Shown: positions 50,701 through 62,700 of the stretch, in pieces
Layout: each line of letters opens with the position of its first letter
How positions within the stretch are numbered: the first letter of the stretch is position 1
Assembly: GCA_964035545.1 (NCBI GenBank)
Contig: OZ037767.1
Location: 27,633,628 to 27,697,627, forward strand
Length of the DNA stretch: 64,000 nucleotides
Direction of reading: 5' to 3'
Origin: Bugula neritina
Lineage: Eukaryota; Bryozoa; Gymnolaemata; Cheilostomatida; Bugulidae
Notes under the pieces: generated by a model
What the model saw: the letters and a program-made list of their open reading frames with translations, nothing else
Told to the model about the DNA's origin: nothing
The model's database searches: none
Translations under genes and position numbers: made by a program

Positions 50701-53700
50701 ATGCTAAATCTACGGTATATGCCAATATGAATTATGAAACTATGCACTGTAAATGCACATCACTAGTGTTAAAAAGGTGCATTATAGATCATTTGTGCGT
50801 ACGTAGAATATCTGAGCAAAGATTAACACATATGAATACAACATAAATTAAAGCAAGCACCTGTACTCAGTGTCAATGCTGAAATACCTGGAGTGTCTGC
50901 GCAAGTCACAATAGCCTCCTCTTCAAACTTCTGCGTTTGATATAAAGTTGGCTCAGATATTGAAAACACCTCCAACCGGTCTATTTGTGCGTTAAAGTCG
51001 GCGCTGTTTGGTAACATCTGTTTGATGCCGAAAGGTTTTTGAAGTAAGTCATTTTGTGGCCAGAAGTTGGCTAAGCTTCCATGAGTTGTCCTCCCACTAA
51101 GGGAGTGAGTATGGGAACGAGTTACATAATCAAGTTTTGGAAAGAAAATACTATTTTATATATAAAACCTTTTTGTAGCATAAATTTGTACTTTTCTGCT
51201 CTAGTGCTTACTGTTAGCTGTCAGTCCTTTTTGAGGAAAAATAAAAACAGTTTAACCTGGTTAAAAATATATTATATTGACTCGTTAGCATAATAATATT
51301 ATTGTTGTTATGAAGCAGCAGTCATTCCTTAAGCTATATAATATTCAGGTGCATGCAACCTATTGTAGTGATTCAACAATGAAATTAATCGGGAATAATA
51401 TGTACCAGTTTTACAGTGTATATATACAAGTTCTACAGTGTATATGTACAAGTTCTACAGTATAATATATACAAGTTCTACAGTGTATATGTACAGTGCT
51501 TACTGGCTAGACATCTTGTGAGTGGAAGCGCCGCCCACAACAAACTTAGCTTTTGGTTTCCTTAGAAACGGCACTCTTGGAAGAACAGCGGCCACAAATG
51601 TCAACATTATCAGATCTGATTCTTTGCTGAGGTACACAAGTAAAAGAATTTTAGCATCTTGAACAATAAAATTTTTAACTTTAAAAAGGAAGTACCATAA
51701 ATGTATATTGACTTACGTGTGTTGATAACTCTCTATAGTCTTCTTGTAAAAGTGTGCGACGCTAGTGTTAAATCGTGGCTGAAAAATGCAATCAAATTTA
51801 ATGGCTAAACATTTCAATAATTACTAAAACTTTGTATGTAGCCCAAGTAAAATAAAATAGATACCAAACAAAAATGACTAAATTCAGTGCCCTGAAAAAC
51901 AAATAGGCTATATCGTGCAATGTTTATACATCTTTATTCGTAGCGTTGAGACTTGCCAAAAACCTCTATGCCCTATAGTTTAATGGATAGCTCGCTGGCT
52001 TGCAAGTTTAAGGATTGTAATTTGATTTTTGGTGGGGCAGTTATTTTGCATGCTCCAACTAGTTGTAAATGAATGTGGGTAATAAATGCTGAGCAAGGAG
52101 TAATTTTCAATAAATATTTTTATAAAATAAGCCTACCTTGCTAAACATGTACAGGTCTGATAAAGCCTGTTGCCCGCAGATGTTAAACTGAGCGTGATAC
52201 AGAGTGGGCACTGACTTCTCATCAGACACATAAACACACACAGATCTCAAAGGAAAGAAGTTGGGATCTGAGCAGTACAGGTCATTAGATATGGGAATAC
52301 TTGGCTCTAAAATATACAGCATCAGTGTCAAGATTTACTATACAAATTTATATACCGTCTGAAAAATTACTTTGTGCTAGATGTATTATTGTAGAAGTTA
52401 GTGTGTGAAGAGTTTTATTGTACGATAAAGTTTACTTAAAAAATATTGAAGTTAGACAAAAAGTTATGAAAAAAAGATGTACTTAGATTAATCCCAAGTA
52501 GTATTCAACTTCAGGCAACACTACATTTTAGTTAATTCGGTGTCCAGTATTGTCTGGCAACACTTCATTACAGAATATCCTAATTAAAATAGAAGTTTAT
52601 ATAAAAGCTAATATCTTTATTTAGAGGCAACAACAAAGTAGTTTCTATAGACTTAGTATTAATAAATTATTTTTCAAATGTATTGGTTTGAGATGCAGGT
52701 TGAAATTCTTGCCTTTTGGGCCTGTAGCTCACTCGAGTATAGCTGTTGGCTTAAACAGTTAACAACCTTTTCGTAATTATACTTATGATGATAAATATCA
52801 ACACAGACTCTCATCTGGCCCAACTTACCCATCTGCACACTACAGTATTCTCCACCAACAGACATTGCCCTAACAATTCCATTAGAATATAAACTATTGC
52901 AAGTCATGACTTCACGGGAAGCTTCAGGACTTTTCTGCAATGCAAAAGACGGTAAAATATAATAAATCAAAAAATTCAATCTAAATGTAATTATAAGTTT
53001 GTTAAGTTTTTATAATAGATGATTGTAGGATAGAAATGTGATGCTAATATAAATGAGAGCATACATCATAGAAAGACAGAGCTTTGTGTAGGCCGGTATT
53101 ATTAGGACCTCCGCAGCTTAGCCAAGGTTCTACTTTGCAAGGCATTGTACATGGTTGAAAGTCCTGGAATACTGGCATAGTAGCGTTGGAGCACGAGCAA
53201 TCCGTCCCATACACCACCGAATAGCCTGCGTACCCTTCGCTTAGACAGACAGCTGCGCACAAACCTGAGGTCATTCTTGAGTCAATCAATGTCAAGGTCA
53301 CATCATTTGTATCAGTGGTTGCACATCTCCACTCTACAAGTTTTTGACTGCATTTTTAAAAAAAAATGTTTTTAGTCAAATAAACAGTTGTTCAAAACTT
53401 GTTTTGTTACAGTGAAAAGAAAACCATTATTATAGTAAAACAAATGAAGCATTATAAGGTACTGCAGAGTTTGCTAGGAACAAAGTGAAAATAAATCAGT
53501 TAAATTTGTTTATGATTTCCAAGTTTACGTGACAGACATAAATCTGACACCCAATTGTATGATCTCTATATCTCTATAAGGACCAACACACTTACTGAGG
53601 TTTGCTTTGCATATGTACATTTCTTTAATTCTCAGACTATCTTTGACGCTGTGGGCAAAATAAGCATGGAATGAGCCTTCATCTACAATAAGCGTTTTGT

Positions 53701-55771
53701 TTGATGAAAATCATGGCCATGTTTTCTCATTCGGTAAATAGGTTGGCATAGCAATTAGAGTTGTCCTTTACGCAGCTTTGAGTTGGAGGTGAAGGGCTAC
53801 ATTAGTTTGGAGTTCTCAAGTTTTGAGTTAGCGGACCTTACTCCAAACTTGAGAACCTCAAACTAATATAGTCTTTCACCTCTAACTCAGGGCTGCTTAT
53901 ATAAAACAATTCTGGCAGATAGCAGTAGAGTAGAGCAATTTGACAGCAATATTGTATACTAAAAGTTTCTCAAGTGCTTTCTTTTAGTTTACATCATTAT
54001 AAAACTAGTGTAGAATATATTTGATGTAACTCTTTACTTACGAACTCTGATTTGGAAAGCCGACGGTGTTGGTTTAATAAATCTTCGTTGTGCAACCTGA
54101 GAGATGCTCCAGTTAACTCCAGTTGCCAGTGTGATGTTGAGCAAAGTGCCATCTACCCACGTGAAGCCTTCCACCCCGTAGGTTTCACTGTTGCCACGGT
54201 GACTCTCCACTCTGCGCATCCCAAAGTGAAACCAGTCACTCGATTGGTCCGCATCTGCAAGGAAAACTTTTGTTGATCAGAGAATGTGTGAAAAAGGTGA
54301 GCCGCTTAAATGTTTATAATTATTGAGCCAAAATAGACCAAGAGTAATTAATTAATTAATTAGGTATCAGCTGGGCTAAAAGTTTGGACATTAACTAAAA
54401 TGTATTTGCAGTTACCAGGTCTGCACTCTACACTATAACAACTATAAAGCATCTCAACATAATTGTATAGTACTACATAAAAATAGCCACATTTAATATT
54501 ATTGAATGGCTTAGAATTAACCACATGCATATATTATTATGTTTATGATAATGAAATTATATTACCCAAAAAGAACATGTAGCAACAGTCATATTGATAT
54601 GTTCTTCTCATGCAATATTATTTTAAACAGTTGATATTAGTATACTTAAAATCACATTTTGTGTTGATGAGAACCAGTACAAACTTTCAATAGTTTACTT
54701 GAAAGAATTGTGATATATTATATAGTACTGTGGTGTATTATATAGTGTTGTAATATATACTATATAGTATTGTGATATAATATACTACATAATATCATGA
54801 TATATTATATAATATTGTGATATATACTATGTAGTATTGTGATATACTATATAATATTGTGATAATATCCCAATATTATATAGTATATCACAATACTACA
54901 TAGTATATATCATATATTATATATAATATATATTATATTATAATATAGTATTATAGTAGTACCGTCAGAGAGTCTACGCCTATCTTTAATGAACTTCCTA
55001 AGATAGTTGGACTCGGTGATAGACTCTATGGTAAGGAGGTGAGTTCCCATTGACAAACAGTGACTATTTGCTTCATCCCACGTCTTTTTCTCTGTGAATA
55101 TTTTGTAGCAGTTCCCTTGAGGGATGTAAGAGTACCAGGATCCATCAGGGCAGAGAGCTACAGTCAGCCTATTGCTGTCAAATACTGCCAATAACCTGCA
55201 ACAATGCAGGCGGGAGTAGAAAAGGAAAAGTTACAAGGATACAAAGAGCTTGTTTCAAACCTTGCAGTGCACACCATCCTTCTTGTTCAATAATGAAATG
55301 ACTTTAATCATGTGTTTATAGTATAACTACAAATAGGAATTTCAAAATTGTTCTTGCATTGCATGGGCGTTACACAAGATAGTTCAAGCAATAGGGTCTT
55401 GATAAAAATATCACTGATGTTTAGTAGAAGTTTTCAAATTTTACAATTTTCTTCATCTTCGATTGTATTATTATACAAGAAATTTTGCTTCTCTGTTTTG
55501 AAGAGAAAAATGTCAACAATACAAAAGTTAAAATGTCCCACTGCTTTTATAAAATAGTGATGCTTAAATCTTAATAAAACAAAAACTGAATAATTGATTT
55601 TCGTTTCAACTAAAATAGGGTAAATAAGGCAAAACAAAAATTGAAATATTTCAGTTTCAACATAAACAACAGAAAAATTTAGCAGCTAACTTATTGAATC
55701 TGAAACACACTCCACAATATTAGTACTTTAAACTCTACTTACAAAAGAACAAAGATGTGGATTGAGGACAT
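41721..55771 (-). CDS. Type I receptor with C-type lectin, WSC, discoidin-like and Cys-rich modules
   Basis: Exons in transcript order: 55771-55743, 55195-54963, 54254-54042, 53682-53596, 53333-53065, 52934-52829, 52306-52137, 51778-51717, 51626-51504, 51096-50888, 50467-50294, 50126-50013, 49718-49593, 49302-49087, 48888-48770, 48400-48217, 48063-47929, 47547-47413, 46602-46396, 45979-45788, 45060-44922, 44712-44609, 44165-44056, 43790-43727, 43526-43383, 42964-41721; 4,908 bases, 1,635 residues, every phase closing. A short signal peptide (MSSIHIFVLFLLAV) precedes a C-type lectin domain, two WSC-type domains, fibrinogen-like and discoidin-like pieces and several small Cys-rich modules. One membrane helix (MIASIGVVAMMMIGAYAAF, near residue 1145) leads to a ~470-residue Ser/Thr/Lys-rich tail. 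It is probably a surface carbohydrate-binding or adhesion receptor; the ligand is unknown. Confidence 0.85.
42984..43194 (-). mobile_element. tRNA-derived SINE, copy A (in the 3' splice site of the last receptor 1 exon)
   Basis: On the minus strand it starts GAGCAGCCCTGGTCTAGGGG, with an A box (TGGTCTAGGGG) and a B box (GGTTTGAACCC) as in tRNA genes, followed by ~130 bp of unrelated body ending in AAACTCAC. It is flanked by a ~20-bp target duplication, TCTAAAAACAAAAAA, at 42964-42983 and 43195-43214. Copy B shares the body at roughly 80 percent. The tRNA part has lost a proper cloverleaf, so it is not a functional tRNA. Confidence 0.88.
48217..49718 (-). other. Fibrinogen-like start plus discoidin-like (F5/8C) region of receptor 1
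   Basis: Exon 49718-49593 reads SSCVDLWRNGAYYYGPYRIK and ends KVYCNN, like the N-terminal part of fibrinogen-related or Caspr-type domains. Exons 49302-48217 follow, ending ATKLKLRVNTYT then MRIELLGE, which resembles the RxELLG end of F5/8 type C domains. These assignments rest on short motifs. Confidence 0.5.
49845..49920 (-). mobile_element. Possible decayed SINE or tRNA-derived remnant
   Basis: Shares GTTAGAGCTTTG and a B-box-like GTTCAAACCC with the SINE family when read on the minus strand. Short and degenerate. Confidence 0.3.
50013..50467 (-). other. Divergent WSC-like domain 2 of receptor 1
   Basis: GCVELCRGAEAELAFIS, then KCYCSS and CFSPCPDPLS. Cysteine order follows WSC, but the CGG end is replaced by CPSVSHL. 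Confidence 0.6.
51403..51498. repeat. ~23-bp tandem repeat beside a receptor 1 donor
   Basis: Four units of TACAAGTTCTACAGTGTATA type. On the minus strand it starts within some 20 bp of the donor of exon 51626-51504. Confidence 0.85.
51966..52030 (+). mobile_element. Decayed tRNA-like/SINE head
   Basis: TAGTTTAATGGATAGCTCGC resembles a tRNA A-box region and CTTGCAA an anticodon loop. The B box (AATTTGATTTT) is badly decayed, so this is not a working tRNA gene. Confidence 0.4.
52829..53333 (-). other. WSC domain 1 of receptor 1
   Basis: Reads CAAVCLSEGYAGYSVVYG, then DCSCSN and MPCKVEPWLSCGGPNN. This is the WSC pattern of paired cysteines ending in C-GG, as in WSC stress sensors and polycystin-1/Kremen. 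Confidence 0.8.
53757..53912. mobile_element. Foldback MITE, copy 1
   Basis: A ~155-bp imperfect palindrome. The left arm has GCAGCTTTGAGTTGGAGGTG. The reverse complement of the right arm has GCAGCCCTGAGTTAGAGGTG. The arms continue through CTACATTAGTTT...TTCTCAAG to a short centre. It has no coding capacity and lies in a receptor 1 intron. Confidence 0.75.
54042..55195 (-). other. C-type lectin domain of receptor 1
   Basis: Two exons. The first has CPDGSWYSYIPQGNCYKIF, then AHC-like NSHCLSMGTHLLTIES. The second has WFHFGMRRV and GFTWVDGT. The WVDG motif and Cys spacing fit the CTLD fold. The EPN or QPD sugar-binding triplet is not visible, so calcium-dependent sugar binding is uncertain. Confidence 0.8.
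54821..54909. repeat. Perfect 39-bp inverted repeat
   Basis: Arms 54821-54859 and 54871-54909 are exact reverse complements around an 11-base loop. It sits in an AT-rich tandem region (about 54715-54960) that ends at the donor of the lectin exon at 54963. Confidence 0.92.
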
Positions 55772-56753
55772 TACACATAGCTCTCTGGCAGGTCTAGTGC
55801 ATCTTGCTACTTTAGAGTTTATGAAAATCTAATTTTACTAGGCTAAAACCACATTGTTGGCTTTGACAACATTTTAATGGCAGAAAGCTACAAATTGTTG
55901 CAACATTTGCATTATTAGCAGTATATATTTTATAGCGTCATGTTTAAATATAAATATACCTATAGAGGTTTATCTACATTTATTAGCATCCATCACTGAG
56001 TAGTGTTGTATGTTGCATTGTACATATGGATGTGTTGTATTTTATACTAAATGTATTTGTTATTGTTTGATCACAACCAATTAAAATTTGCGACAGCTTA
56101 AAATTATCTGCATTAAAAGAAGATCTAAAATTAAGTTGGTGGAGCAAAATAAGAATTTTATTTCACAACATTTTCACACGTTTCTCAGAAGCATGTGATT
56201 TGAGGGTAACTTTACGTTTGTGCTGCAAATAAAATTTTTTTTTAGGAATGAATTATACATTATATCAAGTTTGCTTTTCTCTTTTCCTTAGCCTGATAAC
56301 ACAATAGATCAAAGTTAATTGTACACAGTAAAGAACTGCTAAGAATTTAGGCCATTCACAGCTGGTTAAGAATGCGCATCATAGTAGTTCGTAGTGCATT
56401 GTGGTTATATAACAATAACAATATACATGCGCTGTACTACTGTAATACTAAGCTATTGAACAAAATACGAATAATTAAACATTTAATATAAATTGTCCAA
56501 GTGTTTTTATTTTTTATTAAGAATGTTTTCAAATGTTTTGAGTTTCATCTAAAATGATTTATACAGAAGCTTACTTAAAACACAGCAATTAATTCGAAAA
56601 TACAATAGCAAATTAGAATACTGAAATCTGTGCAAAAGCACAAGTCCACTGCTTTCAGGCAGCAGTTCACTCTATCCTTGCGTAACACAAGGAGAAAATA
56701 TGTTGTCTCACTAACTCAGCAATGAGATGTTCTACACGAAATGAAGCAAGCAT
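55772..56753. other. Intergenic region between the two receptor genes
   Basis: Upstream region of receptor 1 and 3' flank of receptor 2. A minus-strand AATAAA at 56506-56511 may serve receptor 2. No supported exon. Confidence 0.55.
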
Positions 56754-59700
56754 TTATTCAGCTGGAGATTCTTCTGGTGGCTTGGCAGCATCATCACTAA
56801 CTTCAGACTCCGGCAAGTTAGCGGCAGCATTTACTGTGGCATCATCTGAAACTTGAGGAGTTGTGGTCTCAACTTCAAGATGAACTTCGGCCTCATCGAC
56901 AGCAGATTTGGCAGCAGTGGGACTAGCTTCATCTTCTGAAACTTTTGCAGCATCAAGGCTTTTGCTCTCTTCTGCTGACTTAGCAGCGGCAATCTCTTCG
57001 GCTTCTGGTTCCGCAGGAACAGCGGTTGAAGGCACACTGGCCGGTGTAGGTGGCACAGGGACATCAGAGCCACCAACCGATGGCTCTGGCAAGACAGGAG
57101 CCTTAGTCACAACAACTGACTCTGTGGCGTAGAACACCTCTTCATTGACTGCTCCAGCCGCTGGTGAACTCCCGCTAGGGCGAAGGTCATCTTTACTCTC
57201 TGCATCCTCAAACATATCCGTAGAAACCTCATCCTCTTTCTTGTCAACCGACTCCGTCACAATAGTACTTTCTAAAGACTTTTGCTTCTCTTCTGTATTC
57301 AATGCCTCATTTATTTCAACCTTTTTATCTGTTCATAAACACAATATGTCTAAGTTTATAAAAACAGGTTCTATGTACAGCAAAGGTTTAATAGCAATCT
57401 TACAGATATAATAATAATACAAAGCAACCCAAATTTAGAAGTTCTCGAAAAACTAAATTTATTCTGTGAAGTCTCAACATATAAAATTACCTTTGGTAAC
57501 ATTTCCGCCTTCAGCAACGATAGATTTCACCCCCTTTTCAGCAATGGCAGGTTTCACTCCCTTTTCAGCAATGGCAGGTTTCACTCCCTTTTCAGCTGCA
57601 ACAGCTTTCACTCCCTTTTCAGCTACAACAGCTTTTACCTCCTTTTCAGCTGCACCAGTTTTTACTGCCTTTTTAGCCAAAGCTTTTTTAACCGACTCTT
57701 CACTGTCTTCTGTTACAGTTGTTCCCTCTTCAATCAAAGTAACAATGACTCACACTGCATCATACTTCTGATCACAAGCAGAGCAGCCAAGTAGTTTAGA
57801 GTATACATTTCTTATGTGCAAGAAATATCAAGAACTCTCAAAAAGAAAACAACCAAACAGCAAATTTGTATAAATATAAAGAAACTATATAGACTGATGC
57901 TTGAAGTAATGATTTGATGGAGAAAATAACATATGATTTTGAACCTTTATAGAAGCGTGAGGTGGTCCTTTTCTAAGTACACTACTAGTTCAACCCGTGC
58001 AAGAGTTTCAATACAATTATCAGAGGGGATTCTTACATATAATCATCATAGAAGTTACTATATTTTGTTTCTCTAAAATATTTACCTTCAGCTGAACTGA
58101 GCCTCTCGTGGGGATAAGTTTGGTGAAGCAACATGTAGAGGGCGATAACTCCAGCCGACTAAAATAAAAGTCATGTAGTTGTGATTAAATCCACTCAGAT
58201 TAACATAGGACAGTTTGCAAAATAATTCCATTCACACAATGACAGTCTTATAAGGTCTTAGATATTATTGGAAGTTGACATGGGTTTTGGAGAGATACTA
58301 GTACTGAATACTAATCTATTATCTAACTTGCAATTCAGTCTTGATGCAATCAAATGGATAGACCAGCCCCAACACACTATTGGTGATTTTAGCAAAGTTG
58401 AAATGTTCTACAAGCAGCTCTGAGTTGAGGGTAACTGAGTGCAGTAGTTTATGTTCTCAAGTTTGAGAACCTCAACAAACGACTGCACTCAGTTAACATC
58501 AACTCAGAGCTGCTTATAGAACATTTCTAGCAAGTGTGCATGTGTGTGCGTGTGTGTGTGCGTGTGTGTGTGTGTGAGTGTGTGTGTGTGTGTGGTGTGT
58601 GAGTGTGTGTGGTAAGTGTGTGTGGTGTGTGTGTGTGTGTGTGTGTGCGTGGTGTGTGTGTGTGTGCATGTGTGTGTGTGTGGGTGGTGTGTACGTGGTG
58701 TGTGAGTGTGTGTGTGTGGTGTGTGTGTGGTGTGTGTGCGTGTGTGTGTGTATAATTAAAATGGTGATTTGTATAAATAATATAGCCTAGCAACTACGTA
58801 ATCACTAAATGTTTGGATGTGTGACACGAAGCCTGCCCTGTGAAACTTTTCATGTGTACATACGTAGGTGAACACCACAACACAGACATTGACTAAGTTG
58901 AAGCATAATGATAGTCACACAACCAAAAATTTTACAGTTCCACAGGATGAGAACAATTCAATTTCATGATAAGAAATCAAACTGATGTCAAGGGAAAACA
59001 ACTACACTTGAAACCGGCTCATTATGATGAAGCGTGTAAAGCTTGTAAAACACAAACAAGTCATTAACGTTATTCACAACATGGAGACGTAGTGACAGCA
59101 GAAGTATTGCTGTACTGAACTGTATAAACAACACTTACTACAATTATTGAAGTGCATACGGCGACTATTAGAGGTAAAGCAAATGGAAATCTGGAATCGC
59201 CTCCATTGTTTATGTTGACTAAATTAGACACAGACGAGTCTAAAAATATTACATAAATGCATCATACTTCAAGTCTACTGATAAATTTGAAAAACGGCAG
59301 TGATTTCATGCTTTTAGAAACTAAAATTCAATCAATCTGAAAAAGTTGTAAGTTATATTGGAACTTTTTTCTGAAATAGAGATTAAATGCTTATATTATT
59401 ATGATAAAAGCTGGATATGAAGATACTTTGCTTACTACTCGTACATAAAACATTTAAATGAAAAATAGTCACGTGTAAGGAAACACCCACCACTTTTATC
59501 TACGCATGTTTCAAGAGGCAATATCCAGTTACCATATGAACAGTAAGCTAGTAAACCTTGATTGCCTCTGTAATTAAACACTTTGCCATCAGGACACCTT
59601 TAGTTCAAATATAATAAAATTATGTCAGTTAAAAGCAGGTTTAAGACTGACACATGAAACAAATTACATATCATTATGAAACTAGTGCACGAAACCCATT

Positions 59701-62700
59701 CTGCCAGGCATTTCTCAATGAGATAGTGACTACAAAAGTGTGTGAATTTCTATTGAAATAGTGCATGATTTATGGTATGAAATTTTACATAGTAAGATAT
59801 AAAAAGTTCTAAGGATCTCTAGTTATCGTTCACAGCAATTAAAAGTACAACACTAAAGTCAAAGTTGAGAGGTCAAGATACTAAAACAAAACACTAGGAA
59901 ACTACTGTCAAATTATGCTATTTAGCAAGTATCAATCACACAGTCCACATAGAAAATGTGGATCATATAAAAGGTATTTCAGTATATTATTGGTATATCT
60001 AAAAGATTAGCACAGTAAAAAATATCATGATGATGTTTCACAGATACAACATAGTAGACACACTGTGAATTAAGCTGATTTTTTAGAGCAATCTTTCTGC
60101 TTTATAAACCATTGTTTAAAAGTCAAACCTAAAACAATCGAAAAAACTTTGAACAATTATTTTTTGCAAAAACTTGATTTCTAACCGGCAGATTAAAACA
60201 ACAAATAATATAGAATACCATGTATGGTAATTTATATAAAGTTTAATTACAAATTTCAATAAAAATGATTCAAATTGATTTTCCACGTACTAAATATATA
60301 GAGAGAAAACACAAATTTTTCGTAAAACATAGGCTTAAATATTTTAGACCGCATCAGTATAGCACACAACTATAAGTTAAGATGAAGTTAGTCAACAAAT
60401 ACGTAACTAACTACAGTAGACATGATAGACTGTTCACTATGAATATAAAAACATAAATGTTTTTAACAAAGAGATGGGCCGTTGCAATATACATTACCAA
60501 ACTTCTTTAGTTGAACCATCAGTCCAGTTCATCTGCAGAAACTCGTTGTAAGCCTGTTGGTCAACCGAAAGAAATGCAGCAGGAAGATTGTTCGGTCTGA
60601 GCGCAAACCCGGGAATATAGCGAGGGCAGTTGAGGTCGGGATTCTCGTAGTCCTCTGTAACAACATTGTGTAGTAGTAGCTGCAAGCTTACAGCCACATA
60701 TACACGTCACGTAGTTTATTGTAACTTATCCGTGTATAAGGAAGCTTGTACATACAGAACACCATTTTACCAAAAAATATTGGCTCTGGTTGAATGGCAA
60801 ACTTATTTATATGAAACCTCATTTATATAGCAAAAGAAAAATTGCTTTGATCTCAAAGTTTCATGAACTTACAACTAACTGTATACACAACTCAATGTAT
60901 TTGAATAGAATGAACACCACAATATATGCTACAGAGTGTACACCAAAATATATGTTACAGAGTGTACACCACAATATATGTTACAGAGTCTACACCACAA
61001 TATATGCTACAGAGTGTACACCAAAATATATGTTACAGAGTGTACATCACAATATATGTTACAGAGTGTACACCAAAATATATGTTACAGAGTGTACACC
61101 ACAATATATGTTACAGAGTGTACACCAAAATATATGTTACAGAGTGTACACCACAATATATGTTACAGAGTCTACACCACAATATATGCTACAGAGTGTA
61201 CACCACAATATATGTTACAGAGTGTACACCACAATATATGTTACAGAGTGTACACCAAAATATATGTTACAGAGTGTACACCACAATATATGTTACAGAT
61301 TGAACACCACAATATATGTTACAGAGTGTACACCACAATATATGTTACAGAGTCTACACCACAATATATGCTACAGAGTGTACACCACAATATATGTTAC
61401 AGAGCATAGTACGAAAAACAGGAAATACCTGTGTCGAGTGCGCAAGTCGTTCCATTGATTGTGAAGTCATAAATATGACCATTTTGTTTGATCTTCTCGC
61501 AGCTCACCATGTCACGTGAGTCCTCTAAGCTCAACTAACAAGCAATAACAGCATGGTTACTTTCAGCAACAGGAATACATGTCATAATTTTACTTTCTGA
61601 TTTTAAATGCTGTGCCAGATAATTAAAATAGCATAACATATGATTCTGACTAACATATTTTAAAAGAGCATGATTTCAAATTTTATAGCAAAACTTCTAC
61701 TTTAGCAACTTCAAAAAAAATTAAAAAACAATCCAAAAAATTATGAAATATAGTATTTAGAGACATCAAGTTTATCGAACATTGTTCAAAGTTAGTGAGG
61801 AGCGTTAGAATTGCCTTTATTTCTGATAAAAAGCAGTGTGACAACAGCAGATGTGTACATACATTCATATATTGGAGCTCTCTGATCAATGACAAACTAG
61901 TCACATTAGAGCCGACAGTCTTGATGCCCCCACAAGTTATCCATTTGTTTTGAGGACATTTGGTGGAGCAAATGTCAGTAGCATCAGGTTCTGGTAGACT
62001 GGAATCATCAGTACAGAAGCACTGGGGTGGGTACTCAGCATTTACTATGGCATAGCCACTATACCCTTCCACTAGACACTTGGCCGTGCAAAAGGTTGGC
62101 GTCATCCATGGGCTGGTAGCTACTTTGGTCTTGTTTTCAATCGCATCATGGGGCAAACAACGAATTTCTAAAAAAGCATGTGTCTGAAGAATCGAGGAAG
62201 TAACATAAGAAAAGTATTTAGAAAAGTGAGGCTCCAGGACACAAATAGGAGCTCAAGAAGATAAACATATGAACACAATTATTGTTTATGTGAAAATTTT
62301 TCATCTAAGCATTCTTGCATCAAAAAATTAAAACTTTGCTAGACAAAATCTACTTACTGCCATTGTGTTTGCAAATAAATTTATGTGGAGACGATACATT
62401 TTTTATCACGTCTCCTGAGAATCCTATCTCCAGTTCTGAGCTAGTTTGACCTACAACATAAAAGTAGGTTAACCGTATAGAGATGAGTCATAAAGAACAA
62501 AGTAACTAAGACAGTGGCAATTAAACATAAAACTAATAGTGGTCATAAATAGAACTACCTTTAGTGAACTGGACTCCAGTACTATCAAATGATCCAAGCA
62601 GAACTGAATCGTAGGCCACAGTGCTAGGCATGGAAGCGTCAAACAGCTGGCCGTCAACCCAAGTAGCCAAATTGTTGCTTGTCTGGTGAATTGGACTAGA

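Noticed and set aside
56908-57132. Plus-strand Ala/Ser/Thr-rich frame opposite the receptor 2 tail
   Set aside because: Antisense shadow of the Ala/Glu/Pro-rich tail exon, which joins in frame to the membrane exons.
58527-58793. His/Thr-rich minus and Cys/Val-rich plus frames
   Set aside because: Translation of a GT microsatellite.
60790-61458. 222-codon open frame plus overlapping frames of 125 and 157 codons
   Set aside because: They come from a 26-bp minisatellite with no stop words in any frame and lie inside a receptor 2 intron.
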